DNA of 8,253 nucleotides from Pseudomonas sp. (GCA_007117785.1 SKFV01000066.1:1-8253); one strand, 5' to 3'. Positions 1 to 6,676 are shown, counted from the first letter of the stretch. Numbers and translations are program-made. Notes: a model not told the origin generated them from the letters alone.

Positions 1-138
1 GAGCTTTTCAAACAACCGCTGGTCATCGGCCACCGGGTAGCCCCATTCATTATCGTGGTAAGGCAGAAACTCCGGCGTACTGGCACACCAGCCGCAGCGC
101 GGATGGCCGTCATGGGAGTGATACAGCGACAGTGACAT
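1..138 (-). CDS. tag: DNA-3-methyladenine glycosylase I, N-terminal part (cut by window edge)
   Basis: Only the first 46 codons are present, and the gene runs off the left edge. The translation contains RCGWC at residues 14-18 and YHDNEWGYPV at 27-36, which match the opening of the Tag family. Tag is a base-excision repair glycosylase that removes 3-methyladenine from alkylated DNA. In E. coli Tag the first cysteine and a histidine of this region are zinc ligands, and Cys15 and His28 fit that pattern. The start ATG (138-136) is preceded by AGGA at 7 bases spacing. It adds about 12 residues ahead of RCGW compared with E. coli, so a little N-terminal extension is present. It lies 54 bases downstream of rsmE on the same strand and may be read from the same transcript. 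The family call is firm; completeness cannot be judged. Confidence 0.87.
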   Translation of the reverse strand, partial: MSLSLYHSHDGHPRCGWCASTPEFLPYHDNEWGYPVADDQRLFEKL

Positions 139-192
139 TGTTGGTTCCTAGGTTGGGCGGGACGCCAGGCAATTCAGTGTAACCCCTGTTAC

Positions 193-900
193 TCAGAACA
201 ATCGACCAATCAACGCGGTGACGGCAGTTTCCACGCGCAGGATGCGTTCGCCCAGATGCACGGGTTGCAGGCCAGCTGCTTGCAGCTTCTCGACTTCATA
301 GGGAATCCAGCCACCCTCAGGACCGATGGCCAATAGAGTCGGTTGCTGAACATCGCGCGGGCAGGTTGCTGCACTTCCGGGATGTGCGACCAAGTTGAGT
401 TTGCCACTGCTGATAGCGGGTAAATGATCTTCGACAAAGGGTTTGAAACGCTTTTCGATGCGCATCGCAGGCAGGCGGGTGTCACGTGCCTGCTCAAGGC
501 CCAGCAGCAGGTTATCGCGAATGGCGGCTGGCTCCAGGAAGGGCGTTTGCCAGAAGCTTTTCTCCACACGGTAGCTATTGATCAGGATGATCTCGGCTAC
601 GCCGAGACTGGCGCAATGCTGCAGAATGCGGCGGAACATCTTTGGTCGTGGCATAGCCAGTAGCAGGGTCAGTGGCAGCTTGGCGGGGGGTGGCTGATCA
701 AGCTGTACCTGCAGGCGGGCCTGGTCAGCGGTCAGCTCAAGCAGTTGACCGCTGCCCATCAGGCCACCGATCTGACCCACGCGCAGCAGGTCACCCACGT
801 TTGCCTGATGCACCTCATGCAGGTGTTGCAAGCGACGGCCACGCAGAACAACGTGATCCTCTGCGACAAAATCATCCGTAGCCAGCAGCAGCAGGTTCAT
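193..900 (-). CDS. rsmE: 16S rRNA (uracil1498-N3)-methyltransferase RsmE
   Basis: The 235-residue protein is an SPOUT-class, SAM-dependent methyltransferase. The family methylates N3 of U1498 in 16S rRNA near the decoding centre, in the cytoplasm. The N-terminal part (about residues 1-70) is the PUA-like RNA-binding domain. The C-terminal trefoil-knot domain shows LAIGPEGGW at 190-198 and LGERILRVETAV at 216-227, the two SAM-binding knot motifs of RsmE. Length and the MNLLLL opening match Pseudomonas members and are slightly shorter than the E. coli protein (243). The start ATG overlaps the tatC stop in an ATGA arrangement (897-900), with GGAG a few bases upstream inside tatC. Its translation is therefore probably coupled to tatC. 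No terminator is seen after its stop. Confidence 0.95.
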   Translation of the reverse strand: MNLLLLATDDFVAEDHVVLRGRRLQHLHEVHQANVGDLLRVGQIGGLMGSGQLLELTADQARLQVQLDQPPPAKLPLTLLLAMPRPKMFRRILQHCASLGVAEIILINSYRVEKSFWQTPFLEPAAIRDNLLLGLEQARDTRLPAMRIEKRFKPFVEDHLPAISSGKLNLVAHPGSAATCPRDVQQPTLLAIGPEGGWIPYEVEKLQAAGLQPVHLGERILRVETAVTALIGRLF

Positions 901-1679
901 TCCTGCTCCGTGGTCTTGGCATCCTCGTCAGTGGGCTTTTTCACTGGCTTGATCAGCAGGCTGAACAGGATGCCGACTTCGTAGAGCAGCCACATCGGCA
1001 AGGCCAGCAGGGTTTGCGAGATGACATCCGGCGGTGTCAGCACCATTCCGGTGACAAAGCAGCCGACCAGGACATAGGGTCGGATACTACGCAGCTTGGC
1101 GACATCGACAACCCCGGCCAGCACCAGCAATACGGTGGCCACCGGTATTTCAAAGGCAAAACCGAAGGCCAGGAACAGGGTCAGGACGAAATCGAGGTAT
1201 TTGTTGATATCGGTCATGACTGCGACGCCCGCAGGCGCAGTACTGGTAAAGAAGCCGAAAATCAGCGGGAACACCACAAAGTAGGCGAACGCCATACCGG
1301 CGTAGAAAAGGAAAATACTCGAGGCCAGCAGAGGCACGGCAATACGTTTTTCATGCTTGTACAGGCCGGGGGCAATAAAGCTCCACAGTTGATGCAGCAC
1401 AAAGGGCATAGCCAGAAACAGCGCCGAGACCAGCGCCAGTTTGAACGGCGTCAGGAAGGGCGAAGCCACATCGGTGGCGATCATGCTGGTGCCTTCCGGC
1501 AGGAATACTCTTAACGGCTCGGAAATAAAGACGTAGAGGTCGTTGGCGAAGTAGAACAGCCCGGCAAAAATAACCATCCAGACCAGCACGATGCGCAGCA
1601 GACGCGAGCGTAATTCCGTCAGATGGGCGACCAGCGGCATGTCTTCCGCGAGGCCTGAGCGGTCAGCCTTTTTTTTCAT
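897..1679 (-). CDS. tatC: Sec-independent protein translocase subunit TatC
   Basis: TatC is the polytopic inner-membrane receptor that recognises twin-arginine signal peptides and, with TatB, forms the substrate-binding complex for export of folded proteins. The 260-residue product has six hydrophobic segments. It carries the hallmark sequences HLTELRSRLL (19-28), ATDVASPFLTPFK (68-80), APGLYKHE (103-110), FEIPVA (176-181) and LTPPDVISQTLLA (214-226). Glu22, Glu110 and Asp218 align with the functionally important Glu15, Glu103 and Asp211 of E. coli TatC. The charged C-terminal tail (about 245-260) is cytoplasmic. The chosen ATG overlaps the end of tatB by 17 bases and gives an N-terminus of family-typical length. 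An in-frame Met14 directly before the conserved PLVAHL is a possible alternative. No strong Shine-Dalgarno precedes the first ATG, which suggests coupling to tatB translation. Confidence 0.96.
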   Translation of the reverse strand: MKKKADRSGLAEDMPLVAHLTELRSRLLRIVLVWMVIFAGLFYFANDLYVFISEPLRVFLPEGTSMIATDVASPFLTPFKLALVSALFLAMPFVLHQLWSFIAPGLYKHEKRIAVPLLASSIFLFYAGMAFAYFVVFPLIFGFFTSTAPAGVAVMTDINKYLDFVLTLFLAFGFAFEIPVATVLLVLAGVVDVAKLRSIRPYVLVGCFVTGMVLTPPDVISQTLLALPMWLLYEVGILFSLLIKPVKKPTDEDAKTTEQE

Positions 1680-2148
1680 TGCCAGCCTGGGTATCGGTTG
1701 CGGGTGGGGTCTCGTCAGTCTGTATCGGCTCGTCTGTGCGGGTCAGCGGACTATCACTGGCCGGATCAGTTGAGCTCTCAGCGCTACCTTCGGTTGAGCT
1801 GTCGGTTGCTTCTGCGTTGCTGGCAGCCTTGGCTTCAGACCGCTTGCGCACATTACTGGCCGGTTTGGGCGGTGGCTGGTCGAGTGCTTCGGCGCGCTTG
1901 GCAGCTTCACCCGCTTCGCGTTCCTGCTTCTCGATATTGGCCAGGATCTGCTCGTTATGCAGTTGCTGACGAATCTCGTCGGCACCGACTTCCTTTTCAA
2001 TCTGGCGTTTTACATCAGCAAAGCCACGCTTTAGCCGCCCGAGGGTCAGGCCGACAGTGCGAACAGCTACCGGCAGGCGCTCGGGACCGAGCACCAGCAG
2101 GGCGATGATTGCCACCGCCAGCATTTCGATAAAGCCGATGTCAAACAT
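1663..2148 (-). CDS. tatB: Sec-independent protein translocase subunit TatB
   Basis: This 161-residue protein opens with MFDIGFIEMLAVAIIALLVLGPERLP, the standard TatB N-terminus. A single transmembrane helix (about residues 5-21) ends at the LGPERLP hinge, followed by an amphipathic, positively charged helix (about 27-50). TatB partners with TatC to bind twin-arginine precursors before TatA is recruited. From about residue 85 the protein is Pro/Ala/Lys-rich, then Ser/Thr/Asp/Glu-rich to the end, a disordered acidic tail that varies widely in this family. The start lies 6 bases after the tatA stop without an obvious Shine-Dalgarno, so coupling to tatA is likely. The 3' end overlaps tatC and contains a run of eight A residues (coding strand). 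Confidence 0.95.
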   Translation of the reverse strand: MFDIGFIEMLAVAIIALLVLGPERLPVAVRTVGLTLGRLKRGFADVKRQIEKEVGADEIRQQLHNEQILANIEKQEREAGEAAKRAEALDQPPPKPASNVRKRSEAKAASNAEATDSSTEGSAESSTDPASDSPLTRTDEPIQTDETPPATDTQAGNEKKG

Positions 2149-2154
2149 GGGGCA

Positions 2155-2391
2155 TCAGTCTCGGGATTGGGAATCCTGACGTTTTTCCTGGGCGTGTACG
2201 TCCAGGGTCTCGCCCTTGTCATCGAGTTCAGGCTTGGGTTTGTCCTCTTCGTCCTTGACCGACTTGCGGAAACCCTTGATGGCTTCACCCAGGTCGCCGC
2301 CAACGCCTTTCAGACGCTTGGTACCAAACAGCAGAATGACGATGACCAGTACGATCGCCAGTTGCCAGATGCTAATGCCGCCAAAACCCAT
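2155..2391 (-). CDS. tatA: Sec-independent protein translocase subunit TatA
   Basis: TatA is the small, abundant inner-membrane protein that oligomerises to form the transient passage for folded Tat substrates. The 78-residue product has a short N-terminal transmembrane helix (about residues 7-21), then the FGTKRLK hinge (22-28). An amphipathic helix follows (about 30-48, GGDLGEAIKGFRKSV), and then a charged unstructured tail. The FG dipeptide and the polar Gln10 within the membrane segment are typical of TatA rather than TatB. A strong Shine-Dalgarno (GGGAGGA, 5 bases before ATG) fits the high expression TatA needs relative to TatB and TatC. It is the first gene of tatABC here and follows hisE by 24 bases, an order I know from Pseudomonas. 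Confidence 0.95.
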   Translation of the reverse strand: MGFGGISIWQLAIVLVIVILLFGTKRLKGVGGDLGEAIKGFRKSVKDEEDKPKPELDDKGETLDVHAQEKRQDSQSRD

Positions 2392-2401
2392 GTTGTCCTC
2401 C

Positions 2402-2415
2402 CGGGCTGTTGCCCG
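2402..2415 (-). promoter_or_regulatory. Small GC-rich hairpin between hisE and tatA
   Basis: A perfect 5-bp stem (CGGGC/GCCCG, 2402-2406 with 2411-2415) with a 4-base loop begins directly after the hisE stop. It ends right against the tatA Shine-Dalgarno. There is no U-tract after it, so it is not an intrinsic terminator. It could mark a processing site or protect the tat part of the message, but that is inference. Confidence 0.35.
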
Positions 2416-2745
2416 TTACTGTTGGCGGGACGCCTTTTCTGCCAGACCGGAAAGGTCGAAGCGGCGTTCCAGTTCGTTCAGAATATCATCCGGGCCAAGG
2501 CCCAGGTGACTGAGCATGACCAGGCTGTGAAACCACAGATCGGCTGTCTCGTAAATCAGCTCGGACTTGTCTGGGTTGTCCGCGCAATCCTTGGCCGCGA
2601 GCAAGGTCTCGGTGCATTCTTCGCCGACCTTTTCCAGAATCTTGTTCAGCCCCTTGGCATGCAGGCTGGCAACGTACGACGAGTCTGCCGCTGCCGCTTT
2701 GCGTTGCTCCAGTACCGCTGCCAGGCGGTGCAAGGTATCACTCAT
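2416..2745 (-). CDS. hisE: Phosphoribosyl-ATP pyrophosphatase HisE
   Basis: HisE hydrolyses phosphoribosyl-ATP to phosphoribosyl-AMP and pyrophosphate, step 2 of histidine synthesis, in the cytoplasm. The 109-residue product is an all-alpha MazG-like protein with SYVASLHAKGLNKILEKVGE starting at residue 23. The metal-binding acidic residues Glu42, Glu43, Glu46, Glu66 and Asp69 lie in the EExxE and ExxD pattern. The sequence matches the free-standing HisE of pseudomonads, not the HisIE fusion of enterobacteria. An upstream in-frame ATG (2757) would add four residues (MRRP). I prefer the ATG at 2745 because GAGG lies 6 bases before it, whereas the upstream ATG has no ribosome site. With this start the gene overlaps the hisI stop by 8 bases. 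Confidence 0.94.
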   Translation of the reverse strand: MSDTLHRLAAVLEQRKAAAADSSYVASLHAKGLNKILEKVGEECTETLLAAKDCADNPDKSELIYETADLWFHSLVMLSHLGLGPDDILNELERRFDLSGLAEKASRQQ

Positions 2746-3151
2746 GGGGCGCCTCATAGATACGTGCCGGATCTTTCAGGACCGGATCAACGCTGTGCCA
2801 GGCACCATCGCGATAGACCCGATAAAAACAACTCTGCCGACCAGTATGGCAGGCTATGCCGCCCAGTTGCTCGACCTGCAGGGTGACCACGTCGGCATCA
2901 CAGTCCAATCGCAGCTCATGCAGCTGTTGCACGTGACCCGACTCCTCGCCTTTGCGCCAGAGCTTATTACGCGAACGTGACCAATAGATTGCACGGCCTT
3001 CGCTGACCGTCAATTGCAGCGCTTCGCGGTTCATCCAGGCGACCATCAGGATGCGCTGGCTGTGCACATCCTGGGCTATGGCAGGAATCAGGCCGTCGCT
3101 GTTCCACTTGATGGCATCAAGCCAATCGGTACTCTCAGTCGTGTCTGTCAT
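2738..3151 (-). CDS. hisI: Phosphoribosyl-AMP cyclohydrolase HisI
   Basis: HisI opens the purine ring of phosphoribosyl-AMP, step 3 of histidine synthesis, using a zinc ion. The 137-residue product carries the whole set of family motifs: DGLIPAIAQD (19-28), MVAWMN (36-41), YWSRSRNKLWRKGEESGH (56-73), DCDAD (83-87) and EQLGGIACHTGRQSCFY (94-110). The aspartates of DCDAD and the cysteines at 101 and 108 are the expected metal ligands. It is a stand-alone cyclohydrolase, with HisE encoded by the next, overlapping gene, so the two consecutive enzymes are made together. The Shine-Dalgarno is weak (GGA close to the ATG). It follows ubiB by 48 bases. I see no clear promoter there, so it may depend on read-through from the ubi genes. 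Confidence 0.96.
   Translation of the reverse strand: MTDTTESTDWLDAIKWNSDGLIPAIAQDVHSQRILMVAWMNREALQLTVSEGRAIYWSRSRNKLWRKGEESGHVQQLHELRLDCDADVVTLQVEQLGGIACHTGRQSCFYRVYRDGAWHSVDPVLKDPARIYEAPHE
2752..2755 (-). promoter_or_regulatory. Ribosome binding site fixing the hisE start
   Basis: GAGG on the minus strand stands 6 bases ahead of the ATG at 2745 and overlaps the rejected upstream ATG at 2757. A ribosome bound here would start at the downstream codon, which also agrees with the family N-terminus MxDTLxRLAAVLE. Confidence 0.6.
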
Positions 3152-3199
3152 GAATCCAGTGTGCCAGTTTTTGGTGCGTCTGCGCTATCTTGACCGCGC

Positions 3200-4798
3200 T
3201 CATTGCCCGCTGGGGCGCAGTACCAGCCAGGTGCCCAGTATCAGACTTAACCAATGCAAGGGTTGTGCCTGAGTCCAGGTGTTTGGCTCGGCGCCCAGGC
3301 TGGCAGCGGCAGTGGCCGTCAGCGCCAGACCCAGCAGGCGCAGTGGCCAGTGGCTGCGGGTGGGCGCAATACTGTGCTCTGCTTTACTGTGCTTGTCCAG
3401 CAACAGGCGCGCATTCTCAAGCATGCCCGGTACCTGTTCCAATTGCAGATTGAGCTTGCGCAGCTGCGCCTGCGGCATGGCGCGTTCTCGCATCCAGCGT
3501 TCCAAGTAGGGTTGGCCGGTACTCCAGAGGTCGAGATCGGGATACAGCTGGCGACCCAGGCCTTCGATATTCAGCAAGGTTTTTTGCAGCAGGACCAGTT
3601 GCGGTTGCACTTCCATATTGAAGCGTCGTGCAGTCTGGAACAGGCGCAACAATAACTGACCGAAGGAAATGTCCTTCAGTGGGCGCTCGAAAATGGGTTC
3701 ACAGACACTGCGGATGGCTGCTTCGAATTCGTTGATGCGGGTATCGGCAGGCACCCAACCGGAATCAATATGCAGTTGGGCAACGCGGCGATAATCGCGC
3801 TGGAAGAAAGCCATCAGGTTGCGCGCCAGATAGTCCTGATCTTCCGGATTGAGGCTGCCGACAATGCCGAAGTCAATGGCAATATATTGTGGCTCCCAGG
3901 GGTGCTTGCGGGCGACAAAAATATTCCCCGGGTGCATGTCGGCATGGAAGAAGCTGTCACGGAACACCTGGGTGAAAAAGATTTCCACGCCGCGTTCGGC
4001 CAGCTTCTTCATGTCGGTGCGCTGGTCCTTGAGGGCAGCCAGGTCGGTGACCTGAATGCCTTCGATACGCTCCATCACCAGTACCTTGTGCCGGCACCAG
4101 TCCCAGTAGACCTGGGGCACGTAGAGCAAGGGCGAGTCGGCAAAGTTGCGGCGCAGCTGGGAGGCATTGGCGGCTTCTCGGTGCAGGTCCAGTTCGTCGA
4201 AAATGGTCTTTTCGTAATCACTGACCACTTCCACCGGACGCAAGCGCCGGCCTTCGGTAGACACCCTGGCGAGCAGACGGGCGGCAAGGAACAGCCACTG
4301 GATGTCCTGATTGATGGTGTCGCCAATGCCGGGGCGAATCACCTTGACCACCACCTCGGTACCGTCATGCAAGCAGGCGCTGTGCACCTGGGCGACCGAC
4401 GCGGAGGCCAGCGGCTGGTGATCAAAGCGGCTGAATACCTGATCAATCGGCTGGCCGAGTTGCTGTTCGATGCGGGCGCGGGCGGCATCCGACGGGAAGG
4501 GCGGTACCTTGTCCTGCAGGCGAGCCAGCTCGAGCGCAATGTCATCGGGCAGCAGGTCGCGTCGGGTCGACAGTATCTGACCGAACTTGATAAAGACCGG
4601 GCCCAGATCTTCGCAGGCGCGGCGCAACCGCTCGCCGCGGTTCAGGGCGCGTGGGGCCGGACGCAAACGCCACGGGCCGAGCAACAGCAACAGTCGGGCC
4701 AGCCAGGGCAAGGGCAGCCCGGTCAGCAGCTGGTCAAGCCGGTAGCGGGCAAAGATATGCAAAATGCGAAACAGGCGAAAAATGGCGGTAAAGTTCAT
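3200..4798 (-). CDS. ubiB: Ubiquinone biosynthesis ATPase/kinase-like protein UbiB
   Basis: UbiB is an atypical kinase-like (ABC1/ADCK/COQ8 family) inner-membrane ATPase needed for aerobic ubiquinone synthesis. It acts with the soluble Ubi complex rather than as a classical protein kinase. The 532-residue product shows the KxGQ motif KFGQ (71-74), the Ala-rich nucleotide loop ASASVAQ (131-137) that replaces the glycine loop, and Lys152 in VVKVIRPG. It also has HADMHPGN (285-292) with Asp287, and the DFG triad (309-311). Two hydrophobic segments near the C-terminus (about 484-503 and 513-528) are the membrane anchors seen in bacterial UbiB. The start codon overlaps the ubiJ stop as ATGA, with GGAAGA about 9 bases upstream. 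Confidence 0.96.
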   Translation of the reverse strand: MNFTAIFRLFRILHIFARYRLDQLLTGLPLPWLARLLLLLGPWRLRPAPRALNRGERLRRACEDLGPVFIKFGQILSTRRDLLPDDIALELARLQDKVPPFPSDAARARIEQQLGQPIDQVFSRFDHQPLASASVAQVHSACLHDGTEVVVKVIRPGIGDTINQDIQWLFLAARLLARVSTEGRRLRPVEVVSDYEKTIFDELDLHREAANASQLRRNFADSPLLYVPQVYWDWCRHKVLVMERIEGIQVTDLAALKDQRTDMKKLAERGVEIFFTQVFRDSFFHADMHPGNIFVARKHPWEPQYIAIDFGIVGSLNPEDQDYLARNLMAFFQRDYRRVAQLHIDSGWVPADTRINEFEAAIRSVCEPIFERPLKDISFGQLLLRLFQTARRFNMEVQPQLVLLQKTLLNIEGLGRQLYPDLDLWSTGQPYLERWMRERAMPQAQLRKLNLQLEQVPGMLENARLLLDKHSKAEHSIAPTRSHWPLRLLGLALTATAAASLGAEPNTWTQAQPLHWLSLILGTWLVLRPSGQ

Positions 4799-5415
4799 GC
4801 GTCGCGGTCTTCCGGGTCCATTTCCAGGCGCTGGATGCGGGCTTCGAGGCGATCCAGTTGCAGGCGCAGGGCGTGAATCTGCTCACCGCTGTAGGCGGCT
4901 TCGTTATTGCCGACCAGGTGGCGGCTTTCCTCGGTCAAGTATTCGCCGAGACTCTGGCTCAGACTGCGACCGGTGTTCTGTCCCCATTGCCAGCCCTTGT
5001 GCAGGGTGCTGCCAATAATGTGCGCCGGAACAGGCCCCAGCCAGCGCGCCAGCTCGGCTTCGCCATCCAGGTGCAGGTCGGCAATGATCCGTTGCAGGCT
5101 GACAAGCACCTGGCTATCGCCACTCAGTTGCAGTGCCGGATCCTGCAACAGCTGCTGCCGCTCGCTACTGAATGCCAGCCGCAGCAGCAGGCTGCTTGGG
5201 GCGCGCAGGCTGCAATCGGCGTCCAGCTCACTCTGGCCCAGCAGTTGTATGCCCTGCGCATCGGGCAACAGGTAAAGTTGCCAGTCCGGATCGCTGGCCT
5301 GCACGAACAGCACCTTGCCCTGTAACTGGCCCAGGCGTTGTCCGGTCAGCGGGTCGCGGCTGACGGCGGCAGCAATGCTGCGCTCGGCGCCGGCCAGCAT
5401 GGCATGCGACAACAT
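4795..5415 (-). CDS. ubiJ: Ubiquinone biosynthesis accessory factor UbiJ
   Basis: UbiJ binds ubiquinone intermediates through an SCP2 lipid-binding domain and helps assemble the soluble multi-enzyme Ubi complex with UbiK. The 206-residue product has an N-terminal SCP2-like region (about residues 15-125, including the LQLSGD...LQRIIADLHLDGEAELARW stretch). Its C-terminal part (about 175-202, EQIHALRLQLDRLEARIQRLE) has heptad spacing and should form a coiled coil, as in known UbiJ. The assignment relies strongly on position between ubiE and ubiB, because sequence conservation in this family is low. The start forms a TGATG overlap with the ubiE stop and has no Shine-Dalgarno, so it is probably translated by reinitiation. 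Met6 is an alternative start. Confidence 0.92.
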   Translation of the reverse strand: MLSHAMLAGAERSIAAAVSRDPLTGQRLGQLQGKVLFVQASDPDWQLYLLPDAQGIQLLGQSELDADCSLRAPSSLLLRLAFSSERQQLLQDPALQLSGDSQVLVSLQRIIADLHLDGEAELARWLGPVPAHIIGSTLHKGWQWGQNTGRSLSQSLGEYLTEESRHLVGNNEAAYSGEQIHALRLQLDRLEARIQRLEMDPEDRDA

Positions 5416-6176
5416 CAGGGCTTGATGCCCCGGTGCAAGGCAACAATGCCACCGGTCATGTTGTGATAGCTGACGCGGGCAAAGCCGGCCTGCTCAAGCA
5501 TGGCCTTGAGGGTTTCCTGATCCGGATGCATGCGGATGGATTCGGCCAGGTAGCGGTAGCTATCGGCATCCTGCGTCACCAGCTTGCCCATAAAGGGCAG
5601 CAGCTTGAAGGAATACTGGTCATAGGCGGTGGAGAGCAGCTTGTTGCCGGGTTTGGAAAATTCCAGTACCAGCAGGCGGCCGCCGGGCTTGAGCACGCGC
5701 AGCATGGATTCCAGTGCACGGTCCTTGTTGGTCACATTGCGCAGGCCAAAAGCGATGGTAATGCAATCAAAATGATTGTCGGGGAAAGGCAGGGTTTCCG
5801 CATCGGCCTGAACGAAGCGCACATTGCCGGCAATGCCCTGGTCGAGCAGGCGATCACGGCCCACCTTGAGCATGGAAGCATTGATGTCGGCCAGCACCAC
5901 TTCGCCGGTGGGGCCAACCAGACGCGAGAACTTGCGCGTCAGATCACCAGTGCCACCGGCAATGTCGAGCACCCGGTTACCGCTGCGCACGCCCGAGAGC
6001 TCAATGGTAAAACGCTTCCACAGGCGATGGATGCCCGCGGACATGAGGTCGTTCATCAGGTCATATTTGGCGGCGACGGAGTGAAACACCTCGGCGACCT
6101 TGTGTACCTTTTCAGCCTCGGGCACGGTCTGGAAACCAAAGTGGGTTGTGTTCTGCTCTTGCTGCTTGTCGCTCAT
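5415..6176 (-). CDS. ubiE: Ubiquinone/menaquinone C-methyltransferase UbiE
   Basis: UbiE is the SAM-dependent C-methyltransferase that adds the ring methyl group of ubiquinone (and of menaquinone where made). The 253-residue class I Rossmann-fold protein contains motif I VLDIAGGTGDL (69-79), ADINASML (96-103), DAETLPFPDNHFD (125-137), FGLRNVTN (143-150), LEFSKP (171-176) and YRYLAESI (207-214). These are the diagnostic UbiE/COQ5 sequences. Length matches the family (about 251-256). The start has AGAGG 7 bases upstream. It is the first gene of the minus-strand group, so its promoter should lie in the divergent spacer 6177-6388. The genes ubiE, ubiJ and ubiB all overlap, which keeps the pathway proteins in step. 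Confidence 0.97.
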   Translation of the reverse strand: MSDKQQEQNTTHFGFQTVPEAEKVHKVAEVFHSVAAKYDLMNDLMSAGIHRLWKRFTIELSGVRSGNRVLDIAGGTGDLTRKFSRLVGPTGEVVLADINASMLKVGRDRLLDQGIAGNVRFVQADAETLPFPDNHFDCITIAFGLRNVTNKDRALESMLRVLKPGGRLLVLEFSKPGNKLLSTAYDQYSFKLLPFMGKLVTQDADSYRYLAESIRMHPDQETLKAMLEQAGFARVSYHNMTGGIVALHRGIKP

Positions 6177-6388
6177 TGCGGGCCTCTGGGCTGGTTAAAC
6201 CTTCAGGGTCTGTTGCTGTTCTATCTCAACCGCACCGCAGCAACACTGCTTGCACTGGCGTGGCAACAGACCTTGAGCATTCTACCCGTTTTTTTGCTGC
6301 TGGCGGGGTTTTCGGCAGCCAGGGGATGACCTGTGCCGTCCTTTGCGGCATTCTTACGGATGATTTTACCCTGACAAGAGAGTGCACC
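6177..6388. promoter_or_regulatory. Divergent intergenic region between ubiE and the PHA-system gene
   Basis: This 212-base non-coding stretch must carry start signals for both directions. On the minus strand TAGAAT (6284-6279) matches five of six positions of a sigma-70 -10 box, but no good -35 lies 16-18 bases upstream. Initiation about 7 bases after it would fall near 6272, exactly at the outer end of an inverted repeat. On the plus strand I see no convincing promoter. A small perfect 5-bp hairpin (TGCCG/CGGCA, 6334-6350) lies about 40 bases before the plus-strand gene. Promoter positions are inferred only. Confidence 0.4.
6207..6272 (-). repeat. Perfect 10-bp inverted repeat in the ubiE leader
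   Basis: The arm GGTCTGTTGC (6207-6216) is repeated as GCAACAGACC (6263-6272), separated by 46 bases. Outward the match continues for three more of four positions (6203-6206 with 6273-6276). The intervening bases contain a smaller GCAG/CTGC hairpin. If ubiE is transcribed from the -10-like box at 6279-6284, the 10-bp stem would start at or near the first base of the message and close most of the leader. Its function is unknown. Confidence 0.5.
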
Positions 6389-6664
6389 ATGGCAACAGTA
6401 GACGTTACCCGTGATCATCAACTGGGCAAAGAGGTCGCGCGTGAGCGGGCGCAAAAGCTGGCCGACAAGCTGGCGCAGAAGCTGGACGCCAAATGCAGTT
6501 GGGAAGGTGATACGCTGATCTTCAAGCGCAGTGGCGCTGACGGCAGCATTGTGGTCAGTGATGATCAGGTGCGGGTCAAGGTCAAGCTTGGGCTGATGCT
6601 GACGCCGATGGCGGGCATGGTCAAAGGCGAGGTCGAGAAGGCGTTGGATAAGTATTTGGCTTGA
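6389..6664 (+). CDS. Small polyhydroxyalkanoic acid system family protein
   Basis: The 91-residue product matches the short proteins that sit between ubiE and phaI in pseudomonads (PA5062-like; the family I know as the PHA granule region protein, TIGR02610). No enzymatic motif is visible. The N-terminal half (about 10-34) is a strongly charged amphipathic helix rich in Lys, Arg and Ala. The middle (38-67) alternates polar and hydrophobic residues as in a beta sheet, and the C-terminus is helical. The overall pattern resembles a small START/SRPBCC-like or granule-associated fold, but that is a guess. The ATG at 6389 is chosen over an open upstream extension because AAGAGAG stands 6 bases before it and the family begins here. 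It is co-directional with phaI and phaF, which suggests a role linked to PHA granules. Confidence 0.85.
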   Translation: MATVDVTRDHQLGKEVARERAQKLADKLAQKLDAKCSWEGDTLIFKRSGADGSIVVSDDQVRVKVKLGLMLTPMAGMVKGEVEKALDKYLA

Positions 6665-6676
6665 TGGCATTCAGAA

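Noticed and set aside
179..192. Small hairpin GTAAC/GTTAC just after the rsmE stop
   Set aside because: The stem is only 5 bp, A-T-rich, and not followed by a T-run in the direction of transcription, so it is not supportable as a terminator.
2167..2886. Open frame of 239 codons on the plus strand opposite tatA, hisE and hisI
   Set aside because: It crosses three well-supported minus-strand genes and has no motif or start signal of its own.
3152..3199. Possible promoter or terminator in the ubiB-hisI gap
   Set aside because: No paired -35/-10 boxes and no stem with a T-run could be found in the 48 bases.
3770..4876. Open frame of 368 codons on the plus strand, opposite ubiB and ubiJ
   Set aside because: It is antisense to two firmly identified genes, is rich in Gln/Gly/His as expected from reversed GC-rich codons, shows no family motif and has no ribosome site.
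5433..6329. Open frame of 298 codons on the plus strand opposite ubiE
   Set aside because: It is a shadow of ubiE. The translation shows no recognisable domain, and the frame continues into the intergenic region without the base usage of a gene.
6146..6388. Upstream in-frame extension of the small PHA gene (81 extra codons)
   Set aside because: The extension overlaps the ubiE start, contains the divergent control region, lacks a ribosome site and goes beyond the family's N-terminus. The ATG at 6389 has a good ribosome site.
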